Assembly: GCA_000621425.1 (NCBI GenBank)
Contig: JHYJ01000007.1
Location: 124,001-188,000, forward strand
Source of the DNA: Lachnospiraceae bacterium AB2028
GTDB lineage: Bacteria > Bacillota > Clostridia > Lachnospirales > Lachnospiraceae
Length of the DNA stretch: 64,000 nucleotides
Direction of reading: 5' to 3'
The translations under genes were made by a program, and so were the position numbers. The stretch's first letter is position 1; the number at the start of each line of letters is the position of its first letter. Shown here in pieces: positions 8,805 through 16,948 of this stretch. The notes beneath the pieces were generated by a model, which did no database searches, was not told where the DNA came from, and saw only the letters and a program-made list of their open reading frames with translations.

Positions 8805-10631
8805 TTACGAATAAACTTTTAACTCTACATTCTTTTTTATATTCTTAAGATACTTCTTTTCGTTTACGATCACCACCAGCTGTTTCCTGTCCCTCTTTTT
8901 CACAAACATCTCCGGCAGGATTATTTCTATATTTCCCGTACTGCAATTATCGACGAAATCCTGTGGTATGCTGACTTCAATATCGCCACCCGATCTGTCA
9001 ACAACAGTCAGCTTACCAAGATTTTTCTTCCGACCGTCAGGAAGTACATTTAGCACCGATGCCATTCCAAAAAGATATACGAATCCGGCATATACTGCAT
9101 ATACCGCCGCCGTACCGCCGCCAACTACGCCGCAGGTAACAGCCGCCACCACCATCACTCTTTTTATCCATACCGATGGGGATAATTTATTATCTTCCCG
9201 TCTGTCTGATTGTAGTTCATTTTCATCAGCATCCATATTTTTTCCGGCCGGAATATCATCATTTGCAACACAAAACAGCTTTATATAAGGTTCATCCAAG
9301 TCCGGTGACTCAATTGCAACCGCTTCCCCCGGATCATCCGCCCTATTTATTTCAATATTAAAATCTGATATCTCCGGATCGTTTCCGTTGTCGTCATCAT
9401 TATCTTGCAATATCACCGCCTCATCAGATGAGACCACAACCTCATTCCGATCTTCTGAAACCGTAGGAATAGATGATACTGACGGCTCCGGTTCTACTGC
9501 CACTTTTTCTTCTTCATGATCATGATGGTGGCGATCCCTATCTTCTTCATCCGGTAATTCTTCCCAGATGATATCAGCCACAGCATTATCCGGCAGATCC
9601 CACTTCCAAATCCCGTTACCTACTGCTTTTCCATACTCATTAAAGATTTTTTCTCCGTCAAAACTTATGCCACCAAACCCGTATCCCTGTTTTTCCAAAT
9701 CCAAAACCGAAACATCAATATCATCATATGGTTCGTCATACACAAAGGTATAAACCGAATCCCCTATCTTTAGCTCATATGTTTTTGCCGACCACTTGGC
9801 AGACAAGGACAAGTCAAAATCCGAGTGCTCTATTTTAAAATACGCTGTAGGATTACCATCCTGATCTATCCACTGTATATCATCCTTATAATAACCATCA
9901 AATATATAACCCCTTTTTTCCGGCACGACCATATCATCAGGCTTTTCACCACAGCGGATTTGCATTTCCGCGTCCACATGTCCGTCCGAAACGAATTCAC
10001 ACCTGCACGGATACGAAATATCCGTATAGCTTAGCGAATCAGTAAAATCCGCATCCCTTTTCACATCATGCCATTCAATCGTTGCTGTATAAGTGCGTCT
10101 CTCTTCTACATCTATTGTTACGGGCGAATTCACATCACCGGTCGTTCCGTCATCCCAACTTATGGTGTAGTTGCTGAGATTCTCATTCGTCACCGTGGCA
10201 TAGGCGGTAAGGTGTATTCCGTCATCATCCTCCGTCCGCTGTATCACAAAGTTTCCCATTGTCGACAATCCACAGTCGACCTCTGTAACATAGCCGCCAT
10301 CATGGTGTTCCTCCGTTGCGTAGCCCCAGTACCATTCACCCGAATGTATCTCTGACAGCTTGTGACCATTAACTACTTTATCCGATTTCTGATAAGTACA
10401 ATAGTGTATTCTGTGCGAACCATGATGATCATCATGCCAACTTCCGCCACAGGGAATCCAAACCTGCTTAGTACAGATTTCATCCCCATGTCTGTGAACT
10501 ATCCCCATACTCACTTCATCCGGCGACTGCACAAGATCAGCTGCCACAGTATCCCCCGTTCCACAAAAAAACATAGGAAAAACTACTGCAGCAAAAATAA
10601 GCCACCGCAAATACCTCTTAAAAACTTTCAT
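8805..10631 (-). CDS. Secreted, membrane-anchored protein with InlB-type B-repeat and His-rich regions
   Basis: 608 aa, ATG 10631 behind CGGAGGA. A signal peptide (basic MKVFKRYLR, hydrophobic core, AxA-like end near residue 31) is followed by a His/Cys/Trp-rich stretch of about 80 residues (HRHGDE, HDDHHG, EEHHDGG). A beta-rich region and a Listeria-Bacteroides-type B-repeat come next (GYIFDGYYKD, then AKW near residues 240-285). A second His cluster (HHHDHEEE) and an acidic linker precede a C-terminal TM segment (VMVVAAVTCGVVGGG, ~500-530), with about 90 residues after it. The repeat type is known from surface adhesion modules. The His clusters suggest metal binding. No LPXTG sorting signal is seen. 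Function unknown; it is flanked by promoters and looks monocistronic. Confidence 0.75.
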   Translation of the reverse strand: MKVFKRYLRWLIFAAVVFPMFFCGTGDTVAADLVQSPDEVSMGIVHRHGDEICTKQVWIPCGGSWHDDHHGSHRIHYCTYQKSDKVVNGHKLSEIHSGEWYWGYATEEHHDGGYVTEVDCGLSTMGNFVIQRTEDDDGIHLTAYATVTNENLSNYTISWDDGTTGDVNSPVTIDVEERRTYTATIEWHDVKRDADFTDSLSYTDISYPCRCEFVSDGHVDAEMQIRCGEKPDDMVVPEKRGYIFDGYYKDDIQWIDQDGNPTAYFKIEHSDFDLSLSAKWSAKTYELKIGDSVYTFVYDEPYDDIDVSVLDLEKQGYGFGGISFDGEKIFNEYGKAVGNGIWKWDLPDNAVADIIWEELPDEEDRDRHHHDHEEEKVAVEPEPSVSSIPTVSEDRNEVVVSSDEAVILQDNDDDNGNDPEISDFNIEINRADDPGEAVAIESPDLDEPYIKLFCVANDDIPAGKNMDADENELQSDRREDNKLSPSVWIKRVMVVAAVTCGVVGGGTAAVYAVYAGFVYLFGMASVLNVLPDGRKKNLGKLTVVDRSGGDIEVSIPQDFVDNCSTGNIEIILPEMFVKKRDRKQLVVIVNEKKYLKNIKKNVELKVYS

Positions 10632-10738
10632 GGTAATCCTCCGAACTTTCCGATCATTGATTTATGATCTATTGTCCGGGAGGTGACCGAACGGTCAGAA
10701 CCTCAGATAAACTTAGGCGTTGTGTGTTATTGAAAAGG

Positions 10739-10767
10739 AGTATAGCACCATTATCCTGATTTGTCTA
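10739..10767 (-). promoter_or_regulatory. SigA-type promoter for the His-rich surface protein
   Basis: Minus strand TAGACA (10767-10762), 17-base spacer, TATACT (10744-10739), both 5/6 to consensus. The leader of about 100 bases contains two small inverted repeats (CCTAAG/CTGAGG and GACCG/CGGTC) before the Shine-Dalgarno sequence. Confidence 0.6.
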
Positions 10768-10813
10768 TCAAAGAAAATGCGCATTCCTACAAGCGGTGCC
10801 GGATGGGGCAATT

Positions 10814-10891
10814 GAACAGGCGGGAGTTTGCTCGCAGCCTGTTCATATTGCGAACATGCGACAGTGCCAGCGCAACATAAGCATGTTGCGC
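10814..10891. repeat. Two adjacent perfect hairpins in the clpX 3' intergenic region
   Basis: GAACAGGC (10814-10821) is repeated inverted as GCCTGTTC (10837-10844). Next to it GCGCAACAT (10870-10878) pairs with ATGTTGCGC (10883-10891) around a 4-base loop. Neither is followed by a T-run on the minus strand, so a simple intrinsic terminator for clpX is not evident. They may stabilise the transcript 3' end or represent a repeat family. Confidence 0.6.
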
Positions 10892-10916
10892 AGCCAAAAA
10901 CGAATGAACACCGTAT

Positions 10917-12449
10917 TTACAGATCGGAGTTCACCGGTATGCTTTCAGAACGGTTTTCAATAATTGGTGCGCCGGTTCCCTCCAGATATTCCTTGGTTAT
11001 CGTAACCTTTCCAATATTGTCATCCTTCGGGATTTCATACATTATATCTGTCATATAATCATCAAGTATGGAACGCAGCGCTCTTGCGCCGGTTTCTTTC
11101 TTCATAGCCTTTTCAGCAATCAGACGAAGTGCATCTTCAGTGAATTCAAGCTTAACGCCGTCCAGCTCAAGCAGTTTCTGATACTGCTTGATTATGGCAT
11201 TCTTGGGCTCATTAAGTATACGCACCAGCATATCCTCATCAAGCCCTTCAAGAGCAAATACCATAGGCAGACGGCCTACAAACTCCGGAATCATACCAAA
11301 CTTTCTGATATCCTCAGTCTCAGCCTTCTGCAGGATCTTTCTGTCCTTTTCTTTCTTGTTCTTTATTTCGCCGGTAAAGCCCATGGACGTGGTCTTCTTA
11401 AGTCTCTCCTCTATTATCTCCTCAAGTCCCGGGAAAGCACCGCCACATATGAACAGAATATTCCTTGTGTTGATGGTGGTAGTAGGCACCATAGCATTCT
11501 TGGAAGATGCTCCCACCGGCACTTCTATATCCGCACCCTCAAGGAGCTTTAACATTCCCTGCTGAACGGATTCACCGCTTACATCCCTTGAATGTGAATT
11601 TGACTTCTTTGCAATCTTATCTATCTCGTCTATATAGATTATGCCCTGCTCTGCCCTGTCCGCATCGTTATCTGCTGCCGCAAGGAGCTTACTTACAACG
11701 CTCTCTATATCATCGCCGATATAACCCGCTTCCGTAAGGGATGTAGCATCGGTTATCGCAAGGGGTACATTCAGGATCTTTGCAAGAGTCCTTACCAGGT
11801 AAGTCTTTCCGGAACCGGTAGGTCCAAGCATCAGCATATTGGATTTTTCGATTTCAATCTCATCCTGGGTATTTGTGGCCACACGCTTATAGTGGTTATA
11901 AACCGCAACGCTCATAACCTTCTTAGCCTTTTCCTGACCGACAACATATTCGTCAAGCATGCCCTTTATCACATGGGGTGCAGGTATGTCTTTAAGCTCC
12001 ATTAAGGGCTTTGCTTCACCTTCCTTGGCCCTCTTTACCTTAGCCTTACCGCCAAGGCCGCCAAAATCAAAGGGAAGGTCACCAAAATTAAGGAAACTTA
12101 CTCTGGGTGAACCTTTTTTCTTATCCTTATTCTCCTCGCTGCCATCTTCCTTCTTCTCATCCGGTACTTCCGAAAGATCTTTCAACGGTGCTTTCTCATC
12201 AGAAGAACCATCATCACCAGTGTTTTCTGCCTGCGTTGCCCCTGCACCATTAAATGCATATGGCGTCATAAATCTTGAAAGATCCGCTGAAGCATTGGGC
12301 GGGATATTCTTCATCTGATCATCCATCATATCCGACAGCTTATCCATGCAGTCCTGGCACACATTCATCCCCATGGGCATACGCATCATCATTCCTGCAT
12401 CTTCCTCAGATCTGCCACACATGGAACAATACTTTATTTCATCACTCAT
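10917..12449 (-). CDS. clpX: ATP-dependent Clp protease ATP-binding subunit ClpX
   Basis: 510 aa, about 80-90 longer than usual. Hexameric AAA+ unfoldase that feeds substrates to ClpP. Zinc-binding domain with Cys8, Cys11, Cys31, Cys34; Walker A GPTGSGKT 209-216; pore loop GYIGDD near 242; Walker B IIYIDEID 270-277; arginine-finger and C-terminal small domain present. The extra length is an acidic, Lys/Ser/Glu-rich linker (about 50-150) between the zinc domain and AAA+ core. The ClpP-docking IGF tripeptide appears as MGF (SMGFTGE). AAAGGAT precedes the ATG. It has its own promoter and is not paired with clpP here. Confidence 0.97.
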   Translation of the reverse strand: MSDEIKYCSMCGRSEEDAGMMMRMPMGMNVCQDCMDKLSDMMDDQMKNIPPNASADLSRFMTPYAFNGAGATQAENTGDDGSSDEKAPLKDLSEVPDEKKEDGSEENKDKKKGSPRVSFLNFGDLPFDFGGLGGKAKVKRAKEGEAKPLMELKDIPAPHVIKGMLDEYVVGQEKAKKVMSVAVYNHYKRVATNTQDEIEIEKSNMLMLGPTGSGKTYLVRTLAKILNVPLAITDATSLTEAGYIGDDIESVVSKLLAAADNDADRAEQGIIYIDEIDKIAKKSNSHSRDVSGESVQQGMLKLLEGADIEVPVGASSKNAMVPTTTINTRNILFICGGAFPGLEEIIEERLKKTTSMGFTGEIKNKKEKDRKILQKAETEDIRKFGMIPEFVGRLPMVFALEGLDEDMLVRILNEPKNAIIKQYQKLLELDGVKLEFTEDALRLIAEKAMKKETGARALRSILDDYMTDIMYEIPKDDNIGKVTITKEYLEGTGAPIIENRSESIPVNSDL

Positions 12450-12525
12450 TTACGAGATTATCCTTTCTTTTTATCTAAAACCAACCTTTGCAATCTGCTT
12501 GAACTTCACACTGCAAAACATGTTA

Positions 12526-12555
12526 ATTATACACTAAATACAGCTCATGGGACAA
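12526..12555 (-). promoter_or_regulatory. SigA-type promoter for clpX
   Basis: Minus strand TTGTCC (12555-12550), 18-base spacer, TATAAT (12531-12526). It lies downstream of the htrA terminator and about 80 bases before the clpX ATG. Confidence 0.5.
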
Positions 12556-12606
12556 TTTATTATACATACCGCCAACTGCCGAATCAAAGATTCCATTTAC
12601 AATAGT

Positions 12607-12641
12607 CAATACAAAAGGGAATGTCCGGAATGGGCATTCCC
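12607..12641 (-). terminator. Intrinsic terminator of htrA
   Basis: Minus strand GGGAATG (12641-12635) pairs with CATTCCC (12623-12617) and is followed by TTTTGTATTG. It is located 60 bp past the htrA stop and separates htrA from clpX. Confidence 0.85.
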
Positions 12642-12702
12642 TCACGTTGACCTGCTCATAGCAACAGGACAATCACTAAGTTATACTTAACGCCTTACCC
12701 GA

Positions 12703-14373
12703 TCAGTCAGTATCTTCCAGAATGCTCTTGTCATCCAGCGTTACTTTGAACTTAAGGCTCTTGTAACTGTTGCCCACATTCCTCATGATCTCCACTTCTA
12801 CGGTATCGCCTGCAGAGTAGTACTGCAGCTCGCCCTGGAGCTTTTGCATAGAATCAATAGCTATTCCCTCAAGACCTACTATATAGTCACCTGCCTGTAT
12901 ACCGGCCTTATCAGCAGCAGATCCGGGAGTAACACTTGATATATACGCGCCTTCAGGAAGTCCATAGTACTGTGCATCCTGCGGTGTTACTGTTGCGCCC
13001 ACTATACCGAGATAGCCTCTGTCGTCTTCGCTAACCAGAGTCCTGGTTGTACGTGTCATAAGGTTTTCAATTATGGGCTGAGCCGCCGAAATAGGAATCG
13101 CATAGCCCATGCCTTCGACTACCATTCCACCCAGCTTACTGGAGTTGATACCTATTACATTACCGTTAATATCTAAAAGTGCTCCACCGGAATTACCGGG
13201 ATTTATGGCCGCATCCGTCTGAATAAAAGTACCTGATATATCACCTACGTTCATCTCACGGTTTACCGCACTTACAACACCGGTGGTAACCGACAGGCCA
13301 TATCCCATGGCGTTACCTATGGCAACTACCGGCTGTCCTGCCTTAAGATTTTCCGAATCCCCCATGGTAGCGATCTTTATTGCAGACATTGTATCCGAAG
13401 GTATGTCGCTGAGCTTTACGGCTATAACGGCAAGGTCCATATTCTCATCGGTACCCTTTACCTTTGCAGGAGCATTTTCATTATCAATAAAGTTGACAAT
13501 AAGGCTATCTGCATCGGCAATAACATGATAGTTGGTCACTACCAAAAGCTCATCATCGTTCTGTCCTATTATTATTCCGGAACCGCCCGCCTCAGCAGAT
13601 TCCGTATAATAATAGTAATCGACTGTTATATTAGAAGTAATGGATACAAGCGAAGGCATGGTATCCTCCACCATATCGCTTACATCTGAGGCAACTGTGG
13701 TTGTTACATTGGTTGCAAGGTTCGTGGCAACATTTTCCGATGCTGTATTCTCCGTCACCGCCACATTCTGCATTTCTGCTATCGGATCAGAAACAGTTTC
13801 TACAGTAGCAACATAAGTAACTTCTGTATTATCAAATATTGATATAACCTTCTGCACGCCCCAGAAAGCAAATCCACCGACTACTCCGAACACGATTCCA
13901 AGTGCCGCCGCCAAAAATATCTTTCCGATTATGCCGCCCTTTTTCTTTTCCTTATTGTTAGAGCCTGATGCATTTCCGCGATTCTGGTTATAACTGTACT
14001 GCGTGGCACGATAATCCGGGTTGTTCTGCCGGAATGTTCCGTACCTGCCGGACATGTTATTATAATAGCCGTTATTCACAGGCTGGGCAGTGTTCTGAAA
14101 AACAGCATCCTGTGAAGGAGTTCCCTGCACAGTACTCTGCTGCACTGCATTTTCCGGTGCCACATTTACCTGCGGTGCACTTTCCTGCATTACATTTTCC
14201 TGCGGCATGCTGCCCTGTGGCATATTATCCTGCATTACACTTTCCTGCGCGTTTCCTAATCCGCTATCTGTCTGCACAGTTCCCGGCTGTGTATTCACCC
14301 CAGGATCATTTACGGCAGTATTTGTCACGTCCGCTGCATTTGAAGAGAATCCGCCATTCTGACCTTCATACAT
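12703..14373 (-). CDS. htrA: HtrA/DegP-type membrane-anchored serine protease with PDZ domain
   Basis: 556 aa, ATG 14373 after AAAGGAAG. Order: long cytoplasmic N-terminus rich in Gln/Asn/Pro with short repeats of the PQENVMQES type (about 1-145), a single TM helix (about 148-172), a trypsin-like protease domain with triad His283, Asp313 and Ser395 (NPGNSGG), and one C-terminal PDZ domain (about 455-545). It degrades or refolds misfolded exported proteins at the outer face of the membrane. The low-complexity cytoplasmic region is longer than in most Firmicute homologues and of unknown use. A 14-bp perfect palindrome overlaps the likely promoter, and a strong terminator follows the gene. Confidence 0.95.
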   Translation of the reverse strand: MYEGQNGGFSSNAADVTNTAVNDPGVNTQPGTVQTDSGLGNAQESVMQDNMPQGSMPQENVMQESAPQVNVAPENAVQQSTVQGTPSQDAVFQNTAQPVNNGYYNNMSGRYGTFRQNNPDYRATQYSYNQNRGNASGSNNKEKKKGGIIGKIFLAAALGIVFGVVGGFAFWGVQKVISIFDNTEVTYVATVETVSDPIAEMQNVAVTENTASENVATNLATNVTTTVASDVSDMVEDTMPSLVSITSNITVDYYYYTESAEAGGSGIIIGQNDDELLVVTNYHVIADADSLIVNFIDNENAPAKVKGTDENMDLAVIAVKLSDIPSDTMSAIKIATMGDSENLKAGQPVVAIGNAMGYGLSVTTGVVSAVNREMNVGDISGTFIQTDAAINPGNSGGALLDINGNVIGINSSKLGGMVVEGMGYAIPISAAQPIIENLMTRTTRTLVSEDDRGYLGIVGATVTPQDAQYYGLPEGAYISSVTPGSAADKAGIQAGDYIVGLEGIAIDSMQKLQGELQYYSAGDTVEVEIMRNVGNSYKSLKFKVTLDDKSILEDTD

Positions 14374-14462
14374 AATGAAACACTTCCTTTCCCGATATTA
14401 AGTATTCCTTTTCCATCATGTTGATGCATATTCTAAATGATATTTGTGTCTAAATTGTGTTC

Positions 14463-14492
14463 ATTATATGCTATTTTTGTGTTTTAAAACAC
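14463..14492 (-). promoter_or_regulatory. Probable htrA -10 box with overlapping palindromic operator
   Basis: On the minus strand TATAAT (14468-14463) lies about 90 bases before the htrA start. The expected -35 region has no good match but is covered by the perfect 14-bp palindrome GTGTTTTAAAACAC (14479-14492). This fits binding of a regulator at the promoter; regulator unknown. Confidence 0.45.
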
Positions 14493-14558
14493 TAAAAATA
14501 ATTTGTCCCACGCAAGCTTGTTTGCTGCGCCAGCAATTAATTCATGTGTAAAATATCA

Positions 14559-14587
14559 TTGAAACAAAAATTTCTCCGTATTATAAT
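14559..14587 (+). promoter_or_regulatory. SigA-type promoter for the MATE transporter
   Basis: TTGAAA (14559-14564), exactly 17 bases, TATAAT (14582-14587). The start codon is 38 bases further on with GAAAGGG as ribosome site. Confidence 0.75.
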
Positions 14588-14625
14588 GGTCAAATGTTTC
14601 ACACTCATATGAAAGGGTTTTATTT

Positions 14626-16002
14626 ATGAACAGACCGGACGGCGTTGCAGAAAATAAAATGGGAATCCTTCCCGTAAAGCGGCTTATCATCACCATGTCA
14701 TTGCCTATGATGATATCCATGCTGGTGCAGGCCCTTTATAATATAGTAGACAGTATATTCGTGGCACAGATCAACCAGCCGGCACTTACTGCCGTATCCC
14801 TTGCCTTCCCCATGCAGAACCTGATGATCGCCATCGGTTCCGGCACGGCCGTAGGTGTAAACGCCATGCTTTCCACCTCCCTTGGCCAGAAGAAATTCGA
14901 CAAGGCCAACTCTGCCGCCAACACCGGCATATTTTTAGCCTTCTGCAGCTTTATATTTTGCATGCTGATAGGCATCTTCGGGTCACGCCCCTTCATGCTG
15001 ACACAGACAGATAATCTTGAAATAGTAGATTATGGAACCACTTATATCACCATAGTAATGGGGGCGTCTTTAGGACTCTTCTTTCAGATAATGCTTGAAC
15101 GCCTGCTGCAGTCCACCGGACGCACGATCTTTTCAATGGTCTCCCAGCTGACAGGCGCCATTATCAACCTTATACTCGACCCCATACTCATATTCGGTTT
15201 ACTTGGGCTTCCGAAAATGGGGATTGCAGGTGCAGCCATCGCAACCGTCATCGGCCAGACTACCGCTGCCTGTGTTGGTATATTCCTTAACCTTAAGGTT
15301 AATAAAGAGATCAATCTCAGCTGGAAAGAGATACTGCATCCCGATTCCTCAGCGGTTGCAAGGATATACAAGGTGGGTGTGCCTTCCATCCTGATGATGT
15401 CCATTGGTTCGATAATGACCTATATCCTGAACAAGCTGCTGCTTACTTTTTCAGAAACAGCTGCAACAGTTTTCGGCGTATACTTCAAGCTCCAGAGCTT
15501 TTTCTTCATGCCGGTATTCGGTATGAACGGTGGAATCATCCCTGTTCTTGCATATAATTACGGAGCACAGAAAAGAAAGCGTATTGACGAGGCTCTCCGT
15601 TTCGGCGTAATACTTGCTGTAAGCATAATGCTGTTTGGTGCACTGATATTTGAAATTTTCCCCGGACTGCTTTTAGATATGTTCAAAGCAGATGCCGCGA
15701 TGAAAGAGATCGGCATCCCCGCTCTCCGGATAATCGGCATACATCTTCCCTTTGCTGCCGTTGCCATCTCACTGGGAAGCGTATTCCAGGCTTTTTCCAA
15801 GAGCATATATTCCCTGATCATATCAATCTGCAGACAGTTGGTAGTACTGCTCCCTGCTGCCTGGCTGTTAGCAAAGCTCACAGGAAACCTGAACTGCGTA
15901 TGGTTTGCATTTATAATTGCTGAGGTGACATCATTTACGCTTTCGATATTCTTTTTCAGAATAGTGTATAAACAGGTGGTTGCACCCATAAAAGAAGACT
16001 GA
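14626..16002 (+). CDS. MATE-family efflux transporter
   Basis: 458 aa, the standard MATE length, with 12 predicted membrane helices arranged as two six-helix halves. It begins with the typical short cytoplasmic tail followed by PVKRLIITMSLPMMISMLVQALYN, written here as PVKRLIIT then SLPMMISMLVQALYN. It exports cationic drugs or metabolites in exchange for Na+ or H+ (family knowledge). It is one of only two plus-strand genes in the window, with its own promoter, divergent from htrA and converging on a glycosyltransferase gene with only 8 bp between stops. Substrate unknown. Confidence 0.9.
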   Translation: MNRPDGVAENKMGILPVKRLIITMSLPMMISMLVQALYNIVDSIFVAQINQPALTAVSLAFPMQNLMIAIGSGTAVGVNAMLSTSLGQKKFDKANSAANTGIFLAFCSFIFCMLIGIFGSRPFMLTQTDNLEIVDYGTTYITIVMGASLGLFFQIMLERLLQSTGRTIFSMVSQLTGAIINLILDPILIFGLLGLPKMGIAGAAIATVIGQTTAACVGIFLNLKVNKEINLSWKEILHPDSSAVARIYKVGVPSILMMSIGSIMTYILNKLLLTFSETAATVFGVYFKLQSFFFMPVFGMNGGIIPVLAYNYGAQKRKRIDEALRFGVILAVSIMLFGALIFEIFPGLLLDMFKADAAMKEIGIPALRIIGIHLPFAAVAISLGSVFQAFSKSIYSLIISICRQLVVLLPAAWLLAKLTGNLNCVWFAFIIAEVTSFTLSIFFFRIVYKQVVAPIKED

Positions 16003-16010
16003 CCGAATGA

Positions 16011-16940
16011 TCACTTCCAGAACTCTTTGTTTAATGTAAGCATTTCAATTGCTTTAGGCGGAAGTTTCCTGTAATTCTTTCCGGCTTTGTAGCCTATATA
16101 CCTGAAACCGTCAGTAATTATCATCAGAGGGATCAGCTGTGCAGATCTCTTTTTTATATAATACCTTATCTTTCTCTTTATAAGCTTTATGCCCTCTGAC
16201 TCGGAAGAAATATCAGAAAAAACTTCCGGATACATAGCCTGGGATACTCCCAGGTCAAAGCTGCGCTTTGTGTACTGCGCAATGCTGTAGGAATGCGAAT
16301 GAAAGACCTCCGCATCAGCGGCATAGGCAATATGATAACCCGCATTAATGACACTTCTCGCAAATACCATATCTTCGTTGAAGATCATGTGGCTTTCAAA
16401 ACCGCCCAGCTCATTATATATATCCCGCTTGTACGCAGCACACACATCAGAGCAGAAAAAAGTCTTTATACCCATGGCCTTTAAGTCTTCTTTTCCCTTT
16501 ATGCATGACTTTGCAGGATAATTGAAATGCCTGTTGGCAGCCTCTGCCACCGAGCATCCCTTCCCCGGCAACTGCCTTCCATAGGAGACTTCAGCCTCTC
16601 CAGCAATAAGCGGTGTAAGAAGATTTTCAATAAGCCTGTCATTCCTGGGGATAGCATCATCCGTCATGCACACAAAAATATCTGCATCCGATTTTGATAC
16701 GGCATCCCTTCTGGTACCGCCATGATCGAATTCTTCCCTAAGGATATGGCTGACGCTTACAAAAGGATATTTTTTCAGAAAATCACTTTTGCCGAAATAT
16801 TCATCAAAATACCTTTTCCCGGTATTTATTATGATGACCTTATTGACAGGATAGGTCTGAACCGCAAGCCTTGATATTATCTTTTTTAACTTTACATCCG
16901 GCTTATATACCGGGATGATCACATCAACTGTATATTCCAT
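16011..16940 (-). CDS. GT2-family glycosyltransferase, rhamnosyltransferase-like
   Basis: 309 aa, ATG 16940 after AAGAGG. The N-terminal fold has VIIPVYKP near residue 8, a REEFDHGGTRR tract near 68 that is typical of rhamnosyltransferase-type GT2 enzymes, and DDAIP near 94 in the metal-binding position. FNEDMVFARSVINAGY near 190 resembles the ED acceptor-site motif. It lies 8 bp after the phosphoglycosyl transferase gene, so it likely adds a sugar to the undecaprenyl-linked unit begun by that enzyme. Sugar specificity is inferred only from family resemblance. Confidence 0.82.
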   Translation of the reverse strand: MEYTVDVIIPVYKPDVKLKKIISRLAVQTYPVNKVIIINTGKRYFDEYFGKSDFLKKYPFVSVSHILREEFDHGGTRRDAVSKSDADIFVCMTDDAIPRNDRLIENLLTPLIAGEAEVSYGRQLPGKGCSVAEAANRHFNYPAKSCIKGKEDLKAMGIKTFFCSDVCAAYKRDIYNELGGFESHMIFNEDMVFARSVINAGYHIAYAADAEVFHSHSYSIAQYTKRSFDLGVSQAMYPEVFSDISSESEGIKLIKRKIRYYIKKRSAQLIPLMIITDGFRYIGYKAGKNYRKLPPKAIEMLTLNKEFWK

Positions 16941-16948
16941 GCAGCCTC

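Noticed and set aside
14500-14545. Terminator or attenuator around GCAAGCTTGTTTGCTGCGCCAGC between htrA and the MATE gene
   Set aside because: The stem is short and interrupted, and both flanking genes are transcribed away from it.
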